A stretch of 64,000 nt of DNA from Acidocella sp. KAb 2-4 (lineage in GTDB: Bacteria; Pseudomonadota; Alphaproteobacteria; Acetobacterales; Acetobacteraceae): contig NZ_JAJDJU010000009.1 of assembly GCF_020567705.1 (NCBI RefSeq), positions 1 through 64,000 on the forward strand. Reading direction: 5' to 3'. The translations under genes were made by a program, and so were the position numbers. The notes beneath the pieces are model-generated. The model was not told where the DNA came from. It did not search any database and saw only the letters and a list, made by a program, of their open reading frames with translations. Positions 48,950-61,253 of this stretch are shown piece by piece. Position 1 is the first letter of the stretch. Each line of letters begins with the position of its first letter.

Positions 48950-51900
48950 ATGTCGTCCAAGCAGGACATCACGAATATTTTCACGCAGGAAGAAGGCGTT
49001 ATCAGCATTGGCGGCATCGACGCCCTGGTTCGTCTGACGCTTGACCAGATCCGCATGGATGCCCGCCGTGGCCTCAAGACCGGCATGTTCGTTTCGGGCT
49101 ATCGCGGCTCGCCGGTCGGCATGCTCGACGCCGCCTTGCTGCGCCAGCAAAAATTGCTGATCAAGAACAATATCCATTTCGTTGATGGCCTGAACGAGGA
49201 CCTCGCCGCCACCGCTGTGTGGGGTACGCAGATGCTGCACGCCGTGGGCCAGCAAAAGCTCGATGGCGTGACCGGCATGTGGTATGGCAAGGCGCCGGGC
49301 GTGGACCGGTCGGGCGATGCGCTGAAGCACGCCAATTATACCGGCATCGACAAGAATGGCGGCGTGCTCGCCATCGCGGGTGACGACCCGAGCTGCAAAT
49401 CCTCCTCGCTGTGCAGCCAGTCCGAGCCGATGCTCTATCATGTCGGCATCCCCTCGCTATATCCGGCCGACCAGCAGGAAATTCTCGATTTCGGCCTGCA
49501 TGGCTACAACATGTCCCGCCTCGCGGGCTTGTGGATGGGCATGAAGATCGTCACCAACATCGCCGATGGCGCGGGCGAGGCCGAGGTTTCGCTCGACCGC
49601 CTGAACTTCGTGACGCCCGACCTCACCTTCGACGGCGTGCCCTTCCTGCCCAACATGAACCTGGGCATGAATGTGCGCTCCGAGGCGCTGGAGATGGAGC
49701 AGTCGCTCTACACCCGCCGCCACGAGATCATCAAACGCTACGCTGCCGCCAACAACCTCAACCGCGTGGTGCTGCGTAACGAAAACGCCTGGCTCGGCAT
49801 CATCACCGCCGGCAAGACCTATCACGATGTCAAGCAGGCCTTCTTCGAGCTGGGTCTGAATGATGACGATCTGAAGCGCCTGGGCGTGCGCATCCTCAAG
49901 ATGGGCATGCTGTTCCCGATGGAGCCATCGGTGGTGCGCGATTTCGCGCAGGGGCTGGAGGAGATCTTCGTCATCGAGGAGAAACGTCCGTTCCTCGAAA
50001 TGTTCGCCAAGAACGTGCTCTACGGCACCGCCAACGCGCCGCGCGTGGTCGGCAAGTTCGACGAGCAGGAGCGCGAGCTGCTGCCGCATTACGGTGAGTT
50101 CGAGTCCGACGTGATCGCCCGCGCCCTGGTCCAGCGTTTGTCGCGCAAGGGGCGCATCGAGTCCGCCGAGGCGTGGCTGAACCGGCTGGACGAGATCAAG
50201 GTCCGCGACAAGGTGGCGACGATGACGCGCACCGCCTGGTATTGCTCGGGTTGCCCGCACAACTCCTCCACCGTGGCGCCCGAGGGCGCGGTGGTGTCGG
50301 CCGGCATTGGCTGCCACACCATGGCGATGTGGATGGGCCGCAACACGGTGATGGGCACGCATATGGGCGCCGAGGGCGCGCAATGGATCGGCATGCAGCC
50401 TTTCACCGATCTCAAGCACATCTTCCAGAACATGGGCGACGGCACCTATGCCCATTCGGGCAGCCTCGCCATCCGCTATTGCGCCTCGACCAACGCCAAC
50501 ATCACCTTCAAGCTGCTCTACAACGCCCATACCTCGATGACCGGCGGGCAGGAGATCATGGGCGCGCATAAGGTGGCCGAGGTGGTGGCCGAGCTGCTCG
50601 CCAATGGCGTCAAGAAGGTGATCGTCACCGCCGATGACCCCAACCGCTACAAGGGCCTGACCCTGGCCGGCGGCACCGAAATCTGGCACCGCGACCGGCT
50701 GGACGAGGCGCAGCGCGCCCTGGCTGCCGTCGAGGGCACCACGGTGCTGATCCACGACCAGGAATGCGCCGCCGAACTGCGCCGCGCCCGCTCGCGCGGC
50801 AAGGCCGAGGAACCCGCGCAGCAGATGATCATCAATGAACGCGTCTGCGAAGGCTGCGGCGATTGCGGCGAGGTCTCCAACTGCATGAGCGTGGAGCCGG
50901 TGGACACCGAGTTCGGCCGCAAGACGCGCATCCACCAATCCTCGTGCAACAAGGATTATTCCTGCGTGAAGGGCTTCTGCCCGTCCTTCCTCACCGTCAC
51001 CCCGAACCCCGAGCCGGTGGAGGGCGATAAGCCGAAGAAGAAAAAGAAGGGCCGCATTCCGGCACTCACCCGCGAGCTGTCGCAGCCCGCGTTCAAGGTG
51101 GATACCTCGGTCGGCTTCAATGTGCATCTGATGGGCATTGGCGGCACCGGCTCCGTCACCGTGGCGGCGACCATCGCCAACGCGGCGCGGCTGGAGGGGC
51201 TGCATGTCATCAGCCTGGACCAGACGGGCCTGGCGCAGAAGGGCGGCGCGGTGATCTCCGACGTGAAGGTGAGCCACAAGCCGTTCGATGGCTCCAACAA
51301 GATCACCGACGGGCGCACCGATCTGTATCTCGGCTTTGACATCCTCAACGCCACCGATCCCAAGAACCTCGATAAATGCCTGTCCGGGCGCACCATCGCG
51401 GTGGTCTCCACCACCAAGACGCCGACCGGCCACAATGTCACCAACCGCCACAAGCCGTTCCCGGTGGTGGAGCCGCTGGTGGCGGCGATCAACAACGTCA
51501 CCCGCCGCGAGGACAACGTGTTCCTCGACGGCCAGGCGCTGGCTGATGGGCTGTTCGCGGACTCCATGGCCACCAATTTGTTCATGGTCGGCGTCGCCTA
51601 TCAGGCGGGCGGCATCCCGCTGAAGGCGGAATCGCTGGAGCAGGCCATCCGCATGGCGGGCGTGGGCGTCGAGCAAGGCATCGCCGCCTTCCGCTGGGGC
51701 CGCATGTCGCTGGCGGACCGCGACTTCGTGCTGGCCGAGATCGCCAAATACGCCCCGGCCGTGACCGTGCCGGAACTTTCGGCCGCGGCGCAGCGGATCG
51801 TCGGGAGCATCGGCGCCGAGGGCGAAGTGCGGCGTCTGGCCGAGGCCCGCGTGCCGGAGCTGATCGCCTATCAGAATGAGGCTTATGCCCAGCGCTATGC

Positions 51901-52453
51901 CGACGCCCTGCGCGCCGTGGTGGCGGCCGAGGCCAAGGCCAAGCCGGGCAGCACCGCGCTTGCCGAAGCGGCGGCGCGCAACTTGTACAAACTGATGGCC
52001 TATAAGGACGAGTACGAGGTGGCGCGCCTGCACAGCCTGCCGGAGTTCCAGGCCGAACTGAAGGCGATGTTCCCCAACGGCTACAGCGTGAAGTACAACC
52101 TCGCCCCGCCGATGATGGCCAAGCGCGACCCCGCCACCGGCCATCTGCGCAAGCAGGAATACGGCCCCTGGATGGGCAAGGCGTTCAACGTGCTGGCGAG
52201 GTTCAAGGGCCTGCGCGGCACCGCGCTAGATGTGTTTGGCAAGACCGAGGAACGCCGCACGGAGCGCCAACTGATGGCCGACTACCTGCAAACCCTGGGC
52301 AATATCTCCGCCCGCCTCACCGCCGCGAATTACGACACGGCGGTGGCGCTGGCCAATATCCCGGATGAGATCCGGGGCTATGGCCATGTGAAGGAGAAGG
52401 CGATCGCCGAAGCCGCCATCCGCAAGGCGGAATTGCAGGCGGCCTTCAACTAA
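48950..52453 (+). CDS. Indolepyruvate:ferredoxin oxidoreductase, fused alpha-beta type
   Basis: A 1167-residue protein from the ATG at 48950. The N-terminal part has the pyrimidine-binding domain (GMFVSGYRGSPVGMLDAALL) and a TPP-binding block around residue 425 (SGCPHNSSTVAPEGAVVSAG). Ferredoxin-type cysteines follow near 635-680 (CEGCGDCGEVSNC, CNKDYSCVKGFC). The C-terminal third is the gamma-type domain beginning GFNVHLMGIGGTGSVTVAAT. It decarboxylates aryl- or branched-chain 2-oxo acids to acyl-CoA, passing electrons to ferredoxin or flavin. Such single-chain forms are common in Proteobacteria. It ends at a strong terminator, convergent with hutU. Confidence 0.93.
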   Translation: MSSKQDITNIFTQEEGVISIGGIDALVRLTLDQIRMDARRGLKTGMFVSGYRGSPVGMLDAALLRQQKLLIKNNIHFVDGLNEDLAATAVWGTQMLHAVGQQKLDGVTGMWYGKAPGVDRSGDALKHANYTGIDKNGGVLAIAGDDPSCKSSSLCSQSEPMLYHVGIPSLYPADQQEILDFGLHGYNMSRLAGLWMGMKIVTNIADGAGEAEVSLDRLNFVTPDLTFDGVPFLPNMNLGMNVRSEALEMEQSLYTRRHEIIKRYAAANNLNRVVLRNENAWLGIITAGKTYHDVKQAFFELGLNDDDLKRLGVRILKMGMLFPMEPSVVRDFAQGLEEIFVIEEKRPFLEMFAKNVLYGTANAPRVVGKFDEQERELLPHYGEFESDVIARALVQRLSRKGRIESAEAWLNRLDEIKVRDKVATMTRTAWYCSGCPHNSSTVAPEGAVVSAGIGCHTMAMWMGRNTVMGTHMGAEGAQWIGMQPFTDLKHIFQNMGDGTYAHSGSLAIRYCASTNANITFKLLYNAHTSMTGGQEIMGAHKVAEVVAELLANGVKKVIVTADDPNRYKGLTLAGGTEIWHRDRLDEAQRALAAVEGTTVLIHDQECAAELRRARSRGKAEEPAQQMIINERVCEGCGDCGEVSNCMSVEPVDTEFGRKTRIHQSSCNKDYSCVKGFCPSFLTVTPNPEPVEGDKPKKKKKGRIPALTRELSQPAFKVDTSVGFNVHLMGIGGTGSVTVAATIANAARLEGLHVISLDQTGLAQKGGAVISDVKVSHKPFDGSNKITDGRTDLYLGFDILNATDPKNLDKCLSGRTIAVVSTTKTPTGHNVTNRHKPFPVVEPLVAAINNVTRREDNVFLDGQALADGLFADSMATNLFMVGVAYQAGGIPLKAESLEQAIRMAGVGVEQGIAAFRWGRMSLADRDFVLAEIAKYAPAVTVPELSAAAQRIVGSIGAEGEVRRLAEARVPELIAYQNEAYAQRYADALRAVVAAEAKAKPGSTALAEAAARNLYKLMAYKDEYEVARLHSLPEFQAELKAMFPNGYSVKYNLAPPMMAKRDPATGHLRKQEYGPWMGKAFNVLARFKGLRGTALDVFGKTEERRTERQLMADYLQTLGNISARLTAANYDTAVALANIPDEIRGYGHVKEKAIAEAAIRKAELQAAFN

Positions 52454-52479
52454 GGCCCCCCGACAAGACTGACGCAATG

Positions 52480-52515
52480 CCCGTGCCGGGGATGACCCGG
52501 CACGGGTGTTTTATT

Positions 52516-52517
<2 letters not shown>
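52480..52517 (+). terminator. Terminator after the indolepyruvate oxidoreductase
   Basis: CCCGTGCCGGG at 52480-52490 pairs perfectly with CCCGGCACGGG at 52496-52506 (five-base loop), then TGTTTTATTTTA follows. The convergent hutU stop lies immediately next to it, so it may also reduce antisense read-through. Confidence 0.88.
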
Positions 52518-54173
<1,656 letters not shown>

Positions 54174-54177
<4 letters not shown>

Positions 54178-54956
54178 GAGCAAAGTCCTTTCAGGATGGT
54201 TTCAAGAACCGGCTGGATCGGCGCCGGCGAGAGGATGGGTGTGGGCCAGTTTTCGGGGGCCGGGGCGGCGGGCTCATCCATGTAGCCGCGCATGGCGAGT
54301 TCCATCTGGATGGCATGCACGCCCCGCGCCGGGTCGGCGTAATGGCGGGTGATCCAGCCACCCTTGAAGCGGCCGTTCAGCACCCAGGAAAAGTGGCTTT
54401 CGGCGCAGGCCTCCACCACATGCGCTGCCCGCGCCGGGGCGCAGGAGCGGCCATCATTGGTGCCGATGTTGAATTGCGGCAGCTCGCCCTCGAACAGCCG
54501 GGGGATGCGGCTGCGGATGGAGTGGCAGTCATACAGCGTGATTTCGTCATGCAGCCCGCGCAGCCGGGCGATCTCCGCCGAGAGCGCGTGGTGATAGGGC
54601 CAGAAATAGCGTCCCAGCCGCCGTGTGGTTTCGGCCTCGTCCGGCGCCGCGCAGAGCGGTTCGCCATCGAAGGTCTCGGTTGGGCAGAGCCCGGTGGTGG
54701 CCTGGCCCGGATAGAGCGAGACGCCCGAGGGATCGCGGTTCAGGTCGATCACCGTGCGCGAGACAGTGGCGCGGATGATGGTGGCGTCCAACGCCTCGGC
54801 GAAGGCGTAGAGTGCTGGGATATGCCAGTCGGCATCCTTGCGCGCCAGCCAGTCGGAAGCAAACGCGCCGGCAAATTCCTCCGGGATTTCGGTGCCCGCA
54901 TGCGGCATCGAGAGGATGAGCGGCGCCTTGCCCCGGCGCAGCGTGAACAGGCTCAT
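54174..54956 (-). CDS. hutG: N-formylglutamate deformylase
   Basis: A 260-residue zinc hydrolase with [37 protein letters not shown], and [20 protein letters not shown] carrying metal ligands. It ends the pathway that passes through formimidoylglutamate deiminase (HutF): N-formylglutamate gives glutamate plus formate. Found between hutH and hutU and coupled to each by four-base overlaps. Confidence 0.95.
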
Positions 54957-56461
54957 GCCACCCCCGGCAGGCGCGGATCATCGAGCGCCCCGGCGGCGAG
55001 CAGGGCGATTGCGGCCTCGATATCCGGGGCGAAATGTCGGTCATCGTCCAGATGCGGTACCTGGGCGCGGAGTTTCGCGCGCGCCGCCTCCAGCGGGGCG
55101 GAGGATTTCATCGGCCAGAAATCGCAGCCCTGGGCAGCGGCCAGCCACTCGATGGCCAGCACCCCGCGCAGATTATCCGCCATCTCGCGCAGACGGCGCG
55201 CGCCATGCGCGGCCATGGAGACGTGATCCTCCTGATTGGCGCTGGTCGGAATCGAATCCACCGAGGCAGGGAAGGCGCGGGTCTTGTTCTCCGAGACCAG
55301 GGCGGCGGCGGTGACTTGCGGGATCATGAAGCCCGAGTTCAACCCCGGCTTGGGGGTGAGGAAGGCGGGCAGGCCCGACAGCGCCGGGTCCACCAGCATG
55401 GCCAGCCGCCGCTCGGCCAGCGAGCCGATCTCGCAGATCGCCATGGCGATGATATCCGCCGCGAAGGCCACCGGCTCGGCGTGGAAATTGCCGCCCGAGA
55501 GCGCCACCGCCGGGCCGGTGAAGATCAGCGGATTATCGGTCACGCCATTGGCCTCGGTCTCCAGCGTCGCGGCGGCCTGGCGCAGAATATCCAGCACCGC
55601 GCCCATCACTTGCGGCTGGCAGCGTAGGCAATACGGGTCCTGCACGCGCGGGTCGTCCACTCGGTGCGAGGCGCGGATCTCGCTGCCCGCCATCAATTCG
55701 CGCAGCGCGGCGGCCACCTCCGCCTGGCCCTTGTGGCGGCGCACGGCGTGAATGCGCGGGTCGAACGGCGCGTCAGTGCCCCTGGCGGCGTCGGTGGAGA
55801 GCGCGCCGGTGATTAGCGCGGCGCGGAACAGGCGCTCGGCCTCGAACAGCCCGGCGAGCGCGTTGGCGGTGGAGAATTGTGTGCCGTTGAGCAGCGCCAG
55901 CCCTTCCTTGGGTCCGAGCGTCAGCGGCGTGAGCCCGGCCTCGGCCAGCGCCTGCGGGGCGGGGACGCGCACGCCGCGCACGAAAAACGCGCCAACGCCG
56001 AGCATCGCGGCGGTCATATGCGCCAGTGGCGCGAGGTCGCCCGAGGCGCCCACCGAACCTTGGCACGGCACCACCGGGATCAGGTCTTTCTCGAGCAGCG
56101 CGGCGAGCATCCGCACCGTTTCCACACGCACGCCGGACGCCCCCTGGCCGAGCGAGCCGAGCTTGAGCGCCAGCATCAGCCGGGCCACGGGCACCGGCAT
56201 CGGCGCGCCCACCCCGGCGGCGTGGCTGAGCACCAGATTGCGCTGCAAGGTGGCGAGATCCGCCGCCGCGATGCGCACCGAGGCGAGTTTTCCAAACCCG
56301 GTATTGATGCCGTAAACCGGCTCGTCACGAGCCAGGATTTCGTCCACCGCCGCCGCGCCCGCGGCGATCACCGGAATCGCGCCTTCGTCCAGGCTGAAAG
56401 CGGCGCCTTGATAAAGATCGCGCCATTGGGCCAGCGTGACGGCGCCGGGGGTAAAAATCAT
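54953..56461 (-). CDS. hutH: Histidine ammonia-lyase
   Basis: A 502-residue enzyme. The autocatalytic MIO triad Ala139-Ser140-Gly141 lies in [26 protein letters not shown] near residue 50 and [18 protein letters not shown] near 385 are standard. It removes ammonia from histidine to give urocanate, the first step. It overlaps hutG and hutI by four bases. Confidence 0.97.
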   Translation of the reverse strand: MIFTPGAVTLAQWRDLYQGAAFSLDEGAIPVIAAGAAAVDEILARDEPVYGINTGFGKLASVRIAAADLATLQRNLVLSHAAGVGAPMPVPVARLMLALKLGSLGQGASGVRVETVRMLAALLEKDLIPVVPCQGSVGASGDLAPLAHMTAAMLGVGAFFVRGVRVPAPQALAEAGLTPLTLGPKEGLALLNGTQFSTANALAGLFEAERLFRAALITGALSTDAARGTDAPFDPRIHAVRRHKGQAEVAAALRELMAGSEIRASHRVDDPRVQDPYCLRCQPQVMGAVLDILRQAAATLETEANGVTDNPLIFTGPAVALSGGNFHAEPVAFAADIIAMAICEIGSLAERRLAMLVDPALSGLPAFLTPKPGLNSGFMIPQVTAAALVSENKTRAFPASVDSIPTSANQEDHVSMAAHGARRLREMADNLRGVLAIEWLAAAQGCDFWPMKSSAPLEAARAKLRAQVPHLDDDRHFAPDIEAAIALLAAGALDDPRLPGVA

Positions 56462-57630
56462 GACACACTCCAGATTCGTTGATAAAGCGGATTAAAACCC
56501 ATGCGGTACACCAGCTCCGCCGGATGCTCGATGTCCCAGATCGCGAGATGGCATTTCGCCCCCTGGCGCAGCACGCCCACATCGGCCCGGCCCAAAGCGG
56601 CGGCGGCGTGGCGGGTGACGCCGAGCAGGCATTCGGTGATGGTGAGGCGGAATTGCGTGGCGGCCATGTTCATCGCCAGCAGCAGCGAGAAGAGCGGCGA
56701 GGTGCCGGGGTTGAGGTCGGTGGACACCGCCATGCGCACGCCATGGCGGCGCAGCGCCTCGATCGGCGGCAGGCGTGTCTCGCGCAGGGTAAAGAAGGCG
56801 CCCGGCAGCAGCACCGCCACGGTGCCCGATTGCGCCATCGCCCGCACGCCGTCTTCGTCGGTGTATTCCAGATGGTCCGCCGAGAGCGCGTTGAAGCGCC
56901 CGGCCAGGGCGGCGCCGTGCAAATTGGAGAGCTGGTCGGCATGCAGCTTCACCCGCAGCCCGTGCGCGGCGGCGGCAGCGAATACCTGCGCGATTTCCTC
57001 AGGCGAGAAGGCGATGGTCTCGCAGAACGCATCCACCGCGTCAGCCAGCCCGTGGCGCGCGACATGCGGGATCATTTCCTCGCAAACCAGGCGGAGATAA
57101 TCCGCGCGCGGCATGTCCGGCGGCACTGAATGCGCGCCAAGGAAGGTGGGGGAGATATCCGCCACGTCGCCCAGCGCGCGGGCAACCGTGAGGCATTTAT
57201 ACTCCGCCTCGGGGGCGAGCCCGTAGCCCGATTTCACCTCCACCGTGGTCACGCCCTCGGCCAGCAACGGGGCCAAGCGATGGCGCGCGGCGGCCTCCAG
57301 CGCGGCGGGGCTGGCCGCGCGGGTGGCGCTCATGGTGCCAAGAATGCCGCCGCCCTGGCGGGCGATCTCCTCGTAGCTGGCGCCGTCCAGCCGCGCCTCG
57401 AACTCCGCCGCGCGGTTGCCGGCATAGATCAGATGCGTGTGGCAATCGATCAGCCCGGGCGTGATCCAGCGCCCGGCGCAATCCACCACCTCATCGGCCG
57501 GCAGCGCGCGCACCGGCCCGGCATAGACGATCCGCCCCGCCTGCTCGGCCACCATGCCATGCTCCACCACGCCCAGCCCGGGCAGGGCGGGGTCCATGGT
57601 GGCGAGACGGGCATTGGTGAAAACGCGCAT
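56458..57630 (-). CDS. hutI: Imidazolonepropionase
   Basis: A 390-residue amidohydrolase from the ATG at 57630 with AAGG about eleven bases upstream. [20 protein letters not shown] carries the first metal His pair, [35 protein letters not shown] and [11 protein letters not shown] carry the remaining ligands. It converts imidazolonepropionate to formimidoylglutamate. First gene of the minus-strand hut operon, beginning next to the HutC palindrome. Confidence 0.96.
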   Translation of the reverse strand: MRVFTNARLATMDPALPGLGVVEHGMVAEQAGRIVYAGPVRALPADEVVDCAGRWITPGLIDCHTHLIYAGNRAAEFEARLDGASYEEIARQGGGILGTMSATRAASPAALEAAARHRLAPLLAEGVTTVEVKSGYGLAPEAEYKCLTVARALGDVADISPTFLGAHSVPPDMPRADYLRLVCEEMIPHVARHGLADAVDAFCETIAFSPEEIAQVFAAAAAHGLRVKLHADQLSNLHGAALAGRFNALSADHLEYTDEDGVRAMAQSGTVAVLLPGAFFTLRETRLPPIEALRRHGVRMAVSTDLNPGTSPLFSLLLAMNMAATQFRLTITECLLGVTRHAAAALGRADVGVLRQGAKCHLAIWDIEHPAELVYRMGFNPLYQRIWSVS

Positions 57631-57660
57631 CGTGAATCGGCCTTGGCGGGGGTGGAAAAG

Positions 57661-57672
57661 TTGTATATACAA
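57661..57672. promoter_or_regulatory. HutC operator palindrome
   Basis: TTGTATATACAA at 57661-57672 is a perfect 12-base palindrome, of the TTGTATATACAA type known for HutC. It sits between the divergent hutI (start 57630) and hutF (start 57699), so one site can repress both hut operons until urocanate binds HutC. Confidence 0.85.
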
Positions 57673-57698
57673 TATCTGCGTCTGAAGGAGCTTGTCCA

Positions 57699-58976
57699 GT
57701 GCCAAATTTCATCTTCCGTCACGCTTTGTTGCCCGATGGCTGGCATGAGAATGTGCGCCTGAGTGTCGAGGGCGGGGTGATTGCCCGCATCGAGGCCGGT
57801 GTGCCGGGCGGTGCCGGCATCGCATTGCCGGGGATGCCCAATCTGCACAGCCATGCCTTCCAGCGCGCCATGGCGGGGCATGCCGAGCGGCGCGGTCCCT
57901 CAGGGCGGGATAGTTTCTGGACGTGGCGGGAACTGATGTACCGGCTGGCGCTGAATCTTTCGCCCGAGGATATGGAGATCGCCGCGACCCAGGCCTTCAT
58001 CGAGATGCTGGAAGGCGGATTCACCGCCGTGGCGGAGTTCCATTATCTGCACCACGCGCCCGATGGCGCGCCCTATGCCGATATCGGCGAGATGGCGGCG
58101 CGGCTGGCGGCGGCGGCAGCAGCGGCGGGGATCGAGTTGCTGCTGCTGCCGGTGTTCTATGCCCATGCCGGGTTTGGCGGCGCCGCGCCCTTGCCCGAGC
58201 AGCGGCGCTTCATCAACACGCTGGAGAGCTATGCCCGGCTGCACGAGCGCTGTGCCGCGCAGGCCCCCACCGGAGTCGCCCCGCATTCGCTGCGCGCCGC
58301 CACGCCGCCCGAACTGGAGGCGCTGACGGCGCTGGCGGGCGCGCGGCCGTTGCATATTCATATCGCCGAGCAGACCGCCGAGGTGGAAGCCTGCCTGGCC
58401 TGGACCGGCCAGCGCCCGGTGGCGTGGCTGCTCGACCACGCGCCGGTGGGGCGGAATTGGTGCCTCGTGCACGCCACCCATGTTACGCCCGAGGAGGCCG
58501 CCGGCATGGCCGCCAGCGGCGCGGTGGCCGGGCTGTGCCCGATCACCGAGGCGAATCTGGGCGACGGTATCTTCCCCGCCGCGCAATTTTCCGGCGCCTG
58601 GGGCATTGGCTCCGATTCCAATGTGCTGATCGATGCCGGGCGGGAGTTGCAGATGCTCGAATATTCCCAGCGTTTGGCCCGGCGCGGGCGCAACATGATG
58701 GCCGCCACCGCGGCGGGCCTTTACAACGCCGCCGCCGCGGGCGGGGCGCAGGCGCTGGGGCTGGCGGGCGGGCTGGCGGTTGGCGCCTCGGCCAGCTTCG
58801 TCACCCTGGCCGGCGATGACCCGGAGACGGCGCTGGCCCAGGCGGTGTTCTGCGCCCGCGCCCCGGCGGTGCGTGATGTTTGGGTACGTGGGCGCCAAGT
58901 GGTGGCGGATGGCTGGCACCCCCTTGCATCCGCCGCCCGCGCGCGGTTTGACGACATGGTGAACAGACTGGTCTGA
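57699..58976 (+). CDS. hutF: Formimidoylglutamate deiminase
   Basis: A 425-residue amidohydrolase read from the GTG at 57699 with GAAGGAG nine bases before it. [20 protein letters not shown] carries the first metal histidines, [15 protein letters not shown] is typical for HutF, followed by [37 protein letters not shown] and [20 protein letters not shown]. It produces N-formylglutamate and ammonia, so histidine is degraded by the five-step route ending in HutG rather than by HutG-type formiminoglutamase. Confidence 0.96.
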   Translation: MPNFIFRHALLPDGWHENVRLSVEGGVIARIEAGVPGGAGIALPGMPNLHSHAFQRAMAGHAERRGPSGRDSFWTWRELMYRLALNLSPEDMEIAATQAFIEMLEGGFTAVAEFHYLHHAPDGAPYADIGEMAARLAAAAAAAGIELLLLPVFYAHAGFGGAAPLPEQRRFINTLESYARLHERCAAQAPTGVAPHSLRAATPPELEALTALAGARPLHIHIAEQTAEVEACLAWTGQRPVAWLLDHAPVGRNWCLVHATHVTPEEAAGMAASGAVAGLCPITEANLGDGIFPAAQFSGAWGIGSDSNVLIDAGRELQMLEYSQRLARRGRNMMAATAAGLYNAAAAGGAQALGLAGGLAVGASASFVTLAGDDPETALAQAVFCARAPAVRDVWVRGRQVVADGWHPLASAARARFDDMVNRLV

Positions 58977-58977
58977 A

Positions 58978-59712
58978 ATGAACGCCAAGCCCCCGAAACT
59001 CTACGAGCAGGTGAAGCAATATCTGCTGGACGGCATCGCCGCCGGCCGCTGGCCGGAGGGCGGGCGCATCCCGTCGGAATTCGAACTGATGGAGACGCTC
59101 GGCGCCTCGCGCATGACCGTGCACCGCGCCCTGCGCGAGATGTCGGCTGACGGGATTTTGCTGCGCGTGCAGGGAGCGGGCACTTATGTGCAGCCCCGCG
59201 CCCCGCGCTCCACGCTGCTGGAGGTGTATGATATCGCCGAGGACATCGCCGCGCGCGGCCATGCCCACAGGGCCGAGGTGCTACGGCTGGAGGCGATCGC
59301 CGCCGATGCCGCCCTCGCCGCCGAATTCGGGCTGAAACCGCGAGCCCGGCTGTTCCACTCCGAGATCGTGCATTACGAGGATGGCGCTGCGGTACAGTTG
59401 GAGGAGAGGATCATCTCCCCGGCCTTCGCGCCCGATTATCTGGCGCAGGATTTCACACTGGTCACGCCCAACCGCTATCTGCAATCCATCGCCCCGCCTG
59501 ACGAGGTGGAGCACATCATCCACGCGGTAACGCCGGATGCGCGGGTGCAGGAACTGCTCGGCATTGGCCCGCACGAACCCTGCCTGCGCCTGCAACGCCG
59601 CACCTGGGCCAAGACCAGCCCGGCCACCAGCTCGGTGCTCACGCATCCGGGCAGCCGCTACAGCCTGGGCAGCCGCTACCGCCTGGGCGAATGGACGCCC
59701 CGGCCCGGATAG
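58978..59712 (+). CDS. hutC: HutC, GntR family histidine-utilisation repressor
   Basis: A 244-residue regulator. A winged helix-turn-helix at the N-terminus (PPKLYEQVKQYLLDGI, IPSEFELMETLGASRMTVHR) is followed by a UTRA ligand domain (from about residue 90). The end has a duplicated GSRYSLGSRYRLG, an apparent 18-base in-frame duplication of the normal single HPGSRYRLG motif. It begins one base after hutF and represses the divergent hut promoters via the palindrome at 57661. Confidence 0.95.
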   Translation: MNAKPPKLYEQVKQYLLDGIAAGRWPEGGRIPSEFELMETLGASRMTVHRALREMSADGILLRVQGAGTYVQPRAPRSTLLEVYDIAEDIAARGHAHRAEVLRLEAIAADAALAAEFGLKPRARLFHSEIVHYEDGAAVQLEERIISPAFAPDYLAQDFTLVTPNRYLQSIAPPDEVEHIIHAVTPDARVQELLGIGPHEPCLRLQRRTWAKTSPATSSVLTHPGSRYSLGSRYRLGEWTPRPG

Positions 59713-59723
59713 GCGCTTTCTGC

Positions 59724-60182
59724 TTAATCCGGCCCCGTAAGCGGCCTGAATGCCCGCTTGGTCGAGCGCGGCGTGCTCAGCAGCAGATTGGTCTCGCTGT
59801 TGGTGACGCCGCGGATCAGGCGGATGCGCCGCAGCACCACGTCAAACTCCGCCAATGTGGCGGCGCCGAGTTCCACCACCAGGTCCCAGCGCCCGTTGGT
59901 GGTGTGCACGGCGATGATCTCGGGCAGGCCGAGCATTTGGCGGATGACCTTGTCGGTCTCATGCCCCTCGATCTCCACCAGCATGACGCCGCGCACCGGC
60001 AGTTCCACGAGGTCGGATTTCAACACCGCCGTGTAGCCCAGGATGGTGCCGTTCTGCTCCAGCCGCTCCATGCGCGCCTTCACCGTAGCGCGGGAGACGC
60101 CGAGATCCGCCGCCAGGGTGGTCAGGCTCTCGCGCCCATTATGGCGGAGTTTTGTCAGTAATTGCTGGTCAAGCTCGTCCAT
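59724..60182 (-). CDS. Lrp/AsnC family transcriptional regulator
   Basis: A 152-residue protein from the ATG at 60182; a GTG at 60212 in frame is less likely because the family usually begins at the MDELDQQLL segment. Helix-turn-helix with LTTLAADLGVSRATVKARME (about 20-45) and the RAM effector domain (AVHTTNGRWDLVVELGAATL). It is divergent from arginase and so likely controls arginine or ornithine breakdown in response to an amino acid. Confidence 0.9.
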   Translation of the reverse strand: MDELDQQLLTKLRHNGRESLTTLAADLGVSRATVKARMERLEQNGTILGYTAVLKSDLVELPVRGVMLVEIEGHETDKVIRQMLGLPEIIAVHTTNGRWDLVVELGAATLAEFDVVLRRIRLIRGVTNSETNLLLSTPRSTKRAFRPLTGPD

Positions 60183-60206
60183 GATCTTCCAATATGCGAA
60201 ATTATC

Positions 60207-60222
60207 TTGCACAAAATGCTAA
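60207..60222. promoter_or_regulatory. Possible Lrp-type site between regulator and arginase
   Basis: TTGCACAAAATGCTAA has TTGCA/TGC-AA arms that are nearly symmetric around an A-rich centre, resembling AsnC/Lrp half sites. It is located 25 bases before the regulator start and 99 bases before arginase. The fit is imperfect. Confidence 0.35.
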
Positions 60223-60320
60223 CGCAATCCTACAAAACTGACAATAATCCCCGTTTATTCTGGCGGATTGGCGCGGTACTCTGCTTTTCAACTGGCAATC
60301 ATCGCCGGAATGGGGAACGT

Positions 60321-61253
60321 ATGAACACGCGACATTGCAAATTGATCGGTGTGCCGGTGCAGGATGGCGCCGGAAGGCTGGGCTGTGAGATGGGCCCCAG
60401 CGCTTTGCGTACCGCCGGGCTGGCCCAGGCGCTCACCGGGCTTGGCCACCGTGTCACCGATCTTGGCACGCTGGCGCCGCCACCGCCGCTGGCCGTCTCT
60501 CATGCCAACGCGGCGATCAAGAATCTGGCCCAGGTGGCCGCCTGGGTGCAGGCGGCGGCGGAGATCGCCTACACCGCCAGCGAGGATGGCATGTGCATCT
60601 TCATGGGCGGCGACCATAGCATGAGCGCGGGCACGGTGGCGGGGCTTGCCCGCCGCGCCGCCGCGCAGGGACGCCCGCTCTTCGTGCTGTGGCTGGACGC
60701 GCACACCGATTTCCACAGCCTGCAGACCACGGCCAGCGGCAATCTGCATGGCGTGCCGGTGGCTTACCTCACCGGCCAGCCCGGCTTCGCCCCTGGTTTC
60801 CCCATCCCCCACGCGCCCGTGCCGCTGGAGCAGGTGGCGATGCTCGGCGTGCGCAGCGTGGATGAGGCGGAGCGGCGGATGATCGCCGGTACCGGGCTGA
60901 CGGTGTTCGACATGCGCGCCATCGACGAGCATGGCGTGAAGGCGCTGCTCTCCAGCTTCCTCAACCGCGTGAGCGCGGCCAATGGCTTGTTGCATGTCAG
61001 CCTTGATGTCGATTTCCTCGACCCCGCCATCGCCCCCGCCGTGGGCACCACGGTGCCCGGCGGCGCCACCTTCCGCGAGGCGCATCTGGTGATGGAGATG
61101 CTGCATGATAGCGGCCTGGTGAGCAGCCTCGACCTCGCCGAACTCAACCCGTTTCTCGATGAGCGCGGCCGCACCGCGACGCTGCTCGTCGATCTGGTGG
61201 CCAGCCTGATGGGCCGCCGCGTCATGGACCGTCCAACCTGGAGCTTCCAATGA
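60321..61253 (+). CDS. rocF: Arginase
   Basis: A 310-residue manganese hydrolase from the ATG at 60321 with GGGGAA about five bases upstream. The metal-binding motifs GGDHSMSAG, WLDAHTDFHS and SLDVDFLDP are all present. It starts KLIGVPVQDGAGRLGCEMGP. It converts arginine to ornithine and urea. Its product is handled by the next gene, ornithine cyclodeaminase, whose start overlaps its stop by four bases. Confidence 0.96.
   Translation: MNTRHCKLIGVPVQDGAGRLGCEMGPSALRTAGLAQALTGLGHRVTDLGTLAPPPPLAVSHANAAIKNLAQVAAWVQAAAEIAYTASEDGMCIFMGGDHSMSAGTVAGLARRAAAQGRPLFVLWLDAHTDFHSLQTTASGNLHGVPVAYLTGQPGFAPGFPIPHAPVPLEQVAMLGVRSVDEAERRMIAGTGLTVFDMRAIDEHGVKALLSSFLNRVSAANGLLHVSLDVDFLDPAIAPAVGTTVPGGATFREAHLVMEMLHDSGLVSSLDLAELNPFLDERGRTATLLVDLVASLMGRRVMDRPTWSFQ

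Noticed and set aside
49457-52144. An 895-codon ORF antisense to the indolepyruvate oxidoreductase
   Set aside because: Shadow of the plus-strand gene with compositionally biased product and no ribosome site or motif.
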